Assembly (NCBI GenBank): GCA_903921965.1 | Contig: CAIXSE010000159.1 | Coordinates: 1 to 10,228 of the forward strand | Direction: 5' to 3' | DNA length: 10,228 bases | Origin: an uncultured Thermoleophilia bacterium | Lineage (GTDB): Bacteria; Actinomycetota; Thermoleophilia; UBA2241 | Shown here: positions 7,185-10,228 of the stretch, in pieces | Layout: the number at the start of each line of letters is the position of its first letter | Numbering within the stretch: position 1 is the stretch's first letter | Notes under the pieces: generated by a model | What the model was told of the DNA's origin: nothing | Databases searched by the model: none | The model's input: the letters and a program-made list of their open reading frames with translations, nothing else | Position numbers and translations under genes: made by a program

Positions 7185-7216
7185 GGGGCGGGCGCCGCAG
7201 CCGCGGCGCCCGCCCC
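7185..7216 (-). terminator. Strong stem-loop terminator of the cytochrome gene
   Basis: GGGGCGGGCGCCGC (7185-7198) and its exact complement (7203-7216) form a 14-bp perfect GC stem with a 4-nt loop. On the minus strand it begins 28 nt after the cytochrome stop codon and is followed by GTTTCCC, a short T-run. It separates the cytochrome unit from the S9 peptidase gene. Confidence 0.8.
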
Positions 7217-7244
7217 TATCCAACTCGTCCGGTGTCGGGCAGGC

Positions 7245-8762
7245 CTACTTCTTGACTACCTTCACCTTGAGCGTGGTCGTCCGCATCGCCGACGACAGGA
7301 GCGGGTTGGCGCTGTCGTTCACGAGGTCGGTGTCGGAGCACGTCATGCGCACCTTGTACGTGCCCGGCTGCGCGAACACGTGCGTCACCTTGGCGACGCC
7401 GGGCATGGCCGTGACGGTGCCCTCGCTCGAGCCGTCGCCGAACCACCAGGAGAACGAGTTCGGCGAGGCGTCGCCCCAGTCGAGCAGCTTGGAGGCGTCG
7501 AAGCGCGCCTTCTTGCCGGCGACGAGGTTCTTCGCCGTGAAGCCGGCGTCGTACGGCGTCGCGAACAGGCGCAGCTTGGCCTCCTCACCCGCGATGAGGT
7601 CGCGGTCCACGTTCACGCGCGCCCAGCCGAACCAGTGGCTGTAATCCGGATTGATGTGGTACGCGCCCTTGAACGTGCTCACATGGTCGTACTTGTACGT
7701 GTTGAAGAAGAGCTGCTCGATGGTCGAGGTGCCGCCGTACAGCTGCTGCCCGCCGAGCACGAGGCTCTGCCCGAAGATCGGGTTCGCCGCCCTGTCCACT
7801 GGCATCGGATCGAGGAGGCCGTCGTACCACAGGCCACGGATGCGCATCACGGGGTCCCACAGCAGCGTGTCGACGTCGGCCTTGATCTGGTCGGCGTCTT
7901 CGAGGTTCTTCTGCACGAAGCCCGGCGCGTGGCACTGCTGGCAGATCGTCGTCATCTGGGCGCGCTTCGCCGTGAACTCCTCCTGGGTGATCGTCCGCAT
8001 CGGCACCGGTTGCGGCACGCCGGTGAGGCGCGCGCCCTGGGCGACCGTACCGATGGTGATGTTCGTCGAGACGTCGTGCACCAGCGGCTTGCCGGTGCCG
8101 TTCACCTGCGTCGGCATGTGGCACGTCACGCAGGTGGGCGCGCGGTCGGGGTTGCCGTTCACGCGGTCCTTCTCGGTGTTGTAGACGACGCCGTGCTTGC
8201 TCTTCTCCCACATGTCGATCTGCTCGTGGTCGGGCCCCATGTGGCAGGTGCCACAGGCCTCGGGCTCGAGCGCCTCTTCCTTCGAGAACGTGTGGCGCGT
8301 GTGGCAGGAGTCGCACTTGCCGACGCTGCCGTCGTCGTAGACGTAGCCGATGTTGTGGCAGCGTTCGCACATGGCATAGCGCTCCACCTCGGGCATGACC
8401 TTGTAGCGCGCCGAGGCGAGCATCCGCGTCCAGCCGATGGCGTGCTTGTTGGTGTAGGCGCCGGCGGCGTCCTTGTGGGCGAACTCGCCGTACTCGCTCG
8501 CGTGGCAGGTCGCGCACTTGCTCGCCGGCACCTTGCCGCCGGAGGCGACGATGACGCTGTGGTCGTCGCCGTGGCAGCTGACGCACGTGACGTCGTGCTT
8601 CGACATCGCCCCGTCCTTGTACTGCGTGACGATGCCGGGTGTGAGCGACGTGTGGCAGGTGATGCACTCCGCGGGCGTGTACGTGGCGGCCACGGCTGCC
8701 CCCGCGAGCAGCAGTGTCAGCACCACCGCCGCGAGCAGGCACAGGACCAGTCTTCGAACCAT
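7245..8762 (-). CDS. Secreted octaheme cytochrome c, hydroxylamine oxidoreductase-like, with C-terminal PKD domain
   Basis: The protein has 505 residues from ATG 8762, preceded by AGGGGGAG. Residues 1-26 are a signal peptide (MVRR, then a Leu/Ala/Val core, AVA|A). Eight CXXCH heme sites start at 33, 60, 83, 132, 150, 170, 211 and 274. The order and flanks (HAIGW.., CERCHNIGY, CGTCHMGPDHEQIDMWEKSKHG, CVTCHMP) fit the octaheme HAO family, which oxidises hydroxylamine or hydrazine, or reduces nitrite/hydroxylamine. D178-H179 probably correspond to the conserved active-site Asp-His of HAO. After heme 8 comes a helical region with KGAYHINPDYSHWFGW (365-380). Residues about 415-500 form a PKD-like beta-sandwich (SFSWWFGDGSS.., HVFAQPGTYKVRMTCSDT). 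There is no C-terminal membrane helix and no lipobox. Direction of catalysis depends on a heme-crosslinking tyrosine that I cannot assign. No quinol dehydrogenase partner is in the window. The upstream in-frame extension to 9416 is a shadow of rlmKL. Confidence 0.9.
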   Translation of the reverse strand: MVRRLVLCLLAAVVLTLLLAGAAVAATYTPAECITCHTSLTPGIVTQYKDGAMSKHDVTCVSCHGDDHSVIVASGGKVPASKCATCHASEYGEFAHKDAAGAYTNKHAIGWTRMLASARYKVMPEVERYAMCERCHNIGYVYDDGSVGKCDSCHTRHTFSKEEALEPEACGTCHMGPDHEQIDMWEKSKHGVVYNTEKDRVNGNPDRAPTCVTCHMPTQVNGTGKPLVHDVSTNITIGTVAQGARLTGVPQPVPMRTITQEEFTAKRAQMTTICQQCHAPGFVQKNLEDADQIKADVDTLLWDPVMRIRGLWYDGLLDPMPVDRAANPIFGQSLVLGGQQLYGGTSTIEQLFFNTYKYDHVSTFKGAYHINPDYSHWFGWARVNVDRDLIAGEEAKLRLFATPYDAGFTAKNLVAGKKARFDASKLLDWGDASPNSFSWWFGDGSSEGTVTAMPGVAKVTHVFAQPGTYKVRMTCSDTDLVNDSANPLLSSAMRTTTLKVKVVKK

Positions 8763-8781
8763 GAGCTCCCCCTTCTCCCCT

Positions 8782-8801
8782 CTTGTGCGGATCCGCACAA
8801 G
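8782..8801. promoter_or_regulatory. Perfect 20-bp palindrome in the cytochrome gene leader
   Basis: CTTGTGCGGATCCGCACAAG is a perfect palindrome ending 19 nt before the cytochrome start codon and 8 nt beyond its Shine-Dalgarno. It lies downstream of the candidate -10 box. A repressor operator in the transcribed leader is the simplest reading; an RNA hairpin near the ribosome binding site is the alternative. It does not match the FNR/CRP consensus (TTGAT/TGTGA half-sites) closely. Confidence 0.65.
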
Positions 8802-8816
8802 CACTTTCGCCTCAAG

Positions 8817-8845
8817 GGCATACTCCGTGCCTTGACAAAAGACAA
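8817..8845 (-). promoter_or_regulatory. Candidate promoter of the cytochrome gene
   Basis: On the minus strand TTGTCT (8840-8845) and TATGCC (8817-8822) are separated by exactly 17 bp. Transcription would begin near 8810, giving a leader of about 48 nt that contains the 20-bp palindrome. The -10 box is only a half match, so confidence is limited. Confidence 0.4.
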
Positions 8846-8884
8846 GTACGGGCGCCGTTTGGCGTGCTTGCGGGGTGTGAAAGC

Positions 8885-8903
8885 GCGGCGGTCCGGCCGC
8901 CGC
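8885..8903 (-). terminator. Stem-loop terminator of rlmKL
   Basis: GCGGCGG (8885-8891) pairs perfectly with CCGCCGC (8897-8903) around a 5-nt loop. On the minus strand it starts 5 nt after the rlmKL stop codon and is followed by GCTTTCAC. Its position between rlmKL and the cytochrome promoter supports separate transcription of the two genes. Confidence 0.55.
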
Positions 8904-8908
8904 ACCGC

Positions 8909-10228
8909 CTAACGGCCGGCGTGCTCCAGGCGGAAGACGTGGTGCCGGCCGGCGCCCCGGGTGCAGTCGAAGGGGAGCGTGGACCGTGACAGGTCGGTGA
9001 CGGAGAGGCCGGAGAGGTCGTCGCGATGCAGGCGGAAGCCGCGGCGGTTGGTGGCGAAGAGCAGGATGCCGCCGGGTGCGAGGAGTCGGCGTGCCGTCAT
9101 GCGCAGCAGGTCGGCGTGGTCGCGCTGCACGTCGAAGGTGGCGCGACCCATACGCTTGGAGTTCGAGAACGTCGGCGGGTCCAGCCAGACGAGGTCGTAC
9201 CGGCCCTCGGCCGTGGCGAGCCAGCGGAGGCAGTCGGCCTGGACGAGCGTGTGGGGCGACGCGGCCGCCGCCTTCGCCGTGTCGCGGTGGCCGCCGTGCG
9301 CTCCGCCGGTCCTGCGGTCGCTCGCCTCCCGGCGGCCGCCGGAGCCGCCGCCGCGCTCGGGGTTCTCGGCCGGCGCAGCGGTGAAGCCGTTTGCCTTCAG
9401 GTTCCGCTGCGCCCACTCCAGGTAGGTGGGCGAGAGGTCGACGGTCGTCGAAGAGGGCGAGCCGCCGGCGAGCGCGTTGACCGTCATCGTGCCGGTGTAC
9501 GCGAACAGGTTGAGGAAGCGGCGCCCGCCGGCCAGCGAGCGCACGAGGCGGCGTGTCAGGCGCTGGTCGATGAAGAAGCCCGTGTCCAGGTAGTCGTGCA
9601 GGTTCACGAGGTAGGCGAGGTCGTCCTCGGTCACGGTGAGGACCTCGCCGGTGCGCGCGTGGCGCTCGTACTGCGCGCTGCCGCGCTGCCGGCGGCGCTG
9701 CTTCATGACGACGCGCTCGGGCGGCAGGCCGAGCTCGGCGCCCACGACGGCGACGGCGTCCTCGAGGCGCCGCGCCGCCCTGGACGGGTCGATCTCACCG
9801 GGGGCGGCGTACTCCTGGACGTGCGCCCAGTCGCCGTACACGTCCACGACGAGGTTGAACTCCGGCAGGTCGGCGTCGTACAGCCGGTAGCAGGTGATGC
9901 CCTCGCGCCGCAGCTGGCGGCCCAGCCGCCGCAGGTTCTTGTGCACGCGGTTGGCGAACTGCTCGGCGCCGCCGCCGAGCAGGCCGGCTCCCCGGCCGCT
10001 GCGCGCGGCCTCGCGCGGGGTGCGCTCGGCAGGGTGCGGCGAGGCGGCAGCGGGCGCGCCGGCGTCGTGCGGCGCGCCGTCCGGCGCCGGGCCGGAAGCC
10101 GCGCCGCCGCCCAGGTCCGCGTAGATCAGCGTGCACTCGAGCGGCCCGTTGCGGAGCTTCGTCTCGCGCTTGACGTCGAGGCCGGCGGCCCGGGCCTGCG
10201 GGGGGCCGCCGGTGAGCAGCGCCGCGCG
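8909..10228 (-). CDS. rlmKL: Bifunctional 23S rRNA methyltransferase RlmKL (5' end outside window)
   Basis: A start at GTG 9946 would give 345 residues, but the frame stays open to the right edge and the residues before it (QFANRVHKNL) match the RlmL/RlmK junction of E. coli RlmKL, so 439 residues of a longer fusion are present. Window residues 1-38 (LRNGPLECTLIYADL) match the end of the RlmL domain, which makes m2G2445. The RlmK part, which makes m7G2069, shows ECYRLYDADLPEYN-like GITCYRLYDADLPEFN (110-125), VNLHDYLDTGFFIDQR, SAM motif I NLFAYTG (240-246), TTVDLSPTYLEWAQRNL and the motif IV DPPTFSNSKRM (350-360). Two low-complexity insertions are present: an Ala/Pro/Gly linker (39-89) and a Gly/Arg-rich insert (284-325) between the SAM-binding strands. 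The protein acts in the cytosol on 23S rRNA during 50S assembly. The THUMP domain and most of RlmL lie outside the window. Confidence 0.92.
   Translation of the reverse strand, partial: RAALLTGGPPQARAAGLDVKRETKLRNGPLECTLIYADLGGGAASGPAPDGAPHDAGAPAAASPHPAERTPREAARSGRGAGLLGGGAEQFANRVHKNLRRLGRQLRREGITCYRLYDADLPEFNLVVDVYGDWAHVQEYAAPGEIDPSRAARRLEDAVAVVGAELGLPPERVVMKQRRRQRGSAQYERHARTGEVLTVTEDDLAYLVNLHDYLDTGFFIDQRLTRRLVRSLAGGRRFLNLFAYTGTMTVNALAGGSPSSTTVDLSPTYLEWAQRNLKANGFTAAPAENPERGGGSGGRREASDRRTGGAHGGHRDTAKAAAASPHTLVQADCLRWLATAEGRYDLVWLDPPTFSNSKRMGRATFDVQRDHADLLRMTARRLLAPGGILLFATNRRGFRLHRDDLSGLSVTDLSRSTLPFDCTRGAGRHHVFRLEHAGR

Noticed and set aside
8832..8837. Consensus TTGACA on the + strand
   Set aside because: No -10 box lies at a suitable distance and no + strand gene follows, so it is not called as a promoter.
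8717..8905. 62-residue frame in the gap between rlmKL and the cytochrome gene
   Set aside because: It covers the candidate promoter, palindrome and signal-peptide codons in another frame, and has no ribosome binding site or protein-like composition.
7152..8912. 586-residue open frame on the + strand across the cytochrome gene
   Set aside because: It is an Arg/Val/His-rich antisense shadow of the octaheme cytochrome gene, with no recognisable domain.
1..10228. CRISPR array, integrase, transposase, toxin-antitoxin or phage genes
   Set aside because: None were seen in any frame; the inverted repeats present are single short hairpins or palindromes tied to gene ends and leaders.

Overview
The window is about 10 kb of GC-rich DNA with gene-dense, mostly monocistronic organisation. 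It holds six protein genes, two of them cut by the window ends. The base composition, GTG starts, actinobacterial-type -10 boxes and a secreted octaheme cytochrome suggest an actinobacterial lineage with anaerobic respiration, perhaps a Coriobacteriia-like or environmental relative. This is inference from style and gene content; no taxonomic marker was tested. There is no tRNA, rRNA, CRISPR array, transposase or integrase.

Left to right: (1) the C-terminal part of a divergent ClpA/ClpB-type AAA+ ATPase (+ strand, open at the left edge); (2) a secreted protein with seven FG-GAP repeats, probably a seven-bladed beta-propeller (+); (3) a convergent gene for an exported N-acetylmuramoyl-L-alanine amidase-like protein (-); (4) a divergently transcribed cytoplasmic HEAT-repeat protein (+); (5) a cytosolic S9-family (prolyl oligopeptidase type) peptidase (-), whose stop lies 3 bp from that of the HEAT gene; (6) a secreted octaheme cytochrome of the hydroxylamine oxidoreductase-like family with a C-terminal PKD domain (-); (7) the bifunctional 23S rRNA methyltransferase RlmKL (-), open at the right edge.

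The genes do not form one pathway. Three products are exported (FG-GAP propeller, amidase, cytochrome) and the rest are cytoplasmic housekeeping or quality-control proteins. The cytochrome is the most distinctive locus. It appears to be a self-contained transcription unit, with a candidate promoter, a perfect 20-bp palindrome between promoter and ribosome binding site, and a 14-bp GC stem-loop after the stop codon. The AAA+ fragment is also unusual: it keeps the ATPase machinery of its second domain but lacks the aromatic pore-loop tyrosine region and has a damaged Walker B in the first domain.
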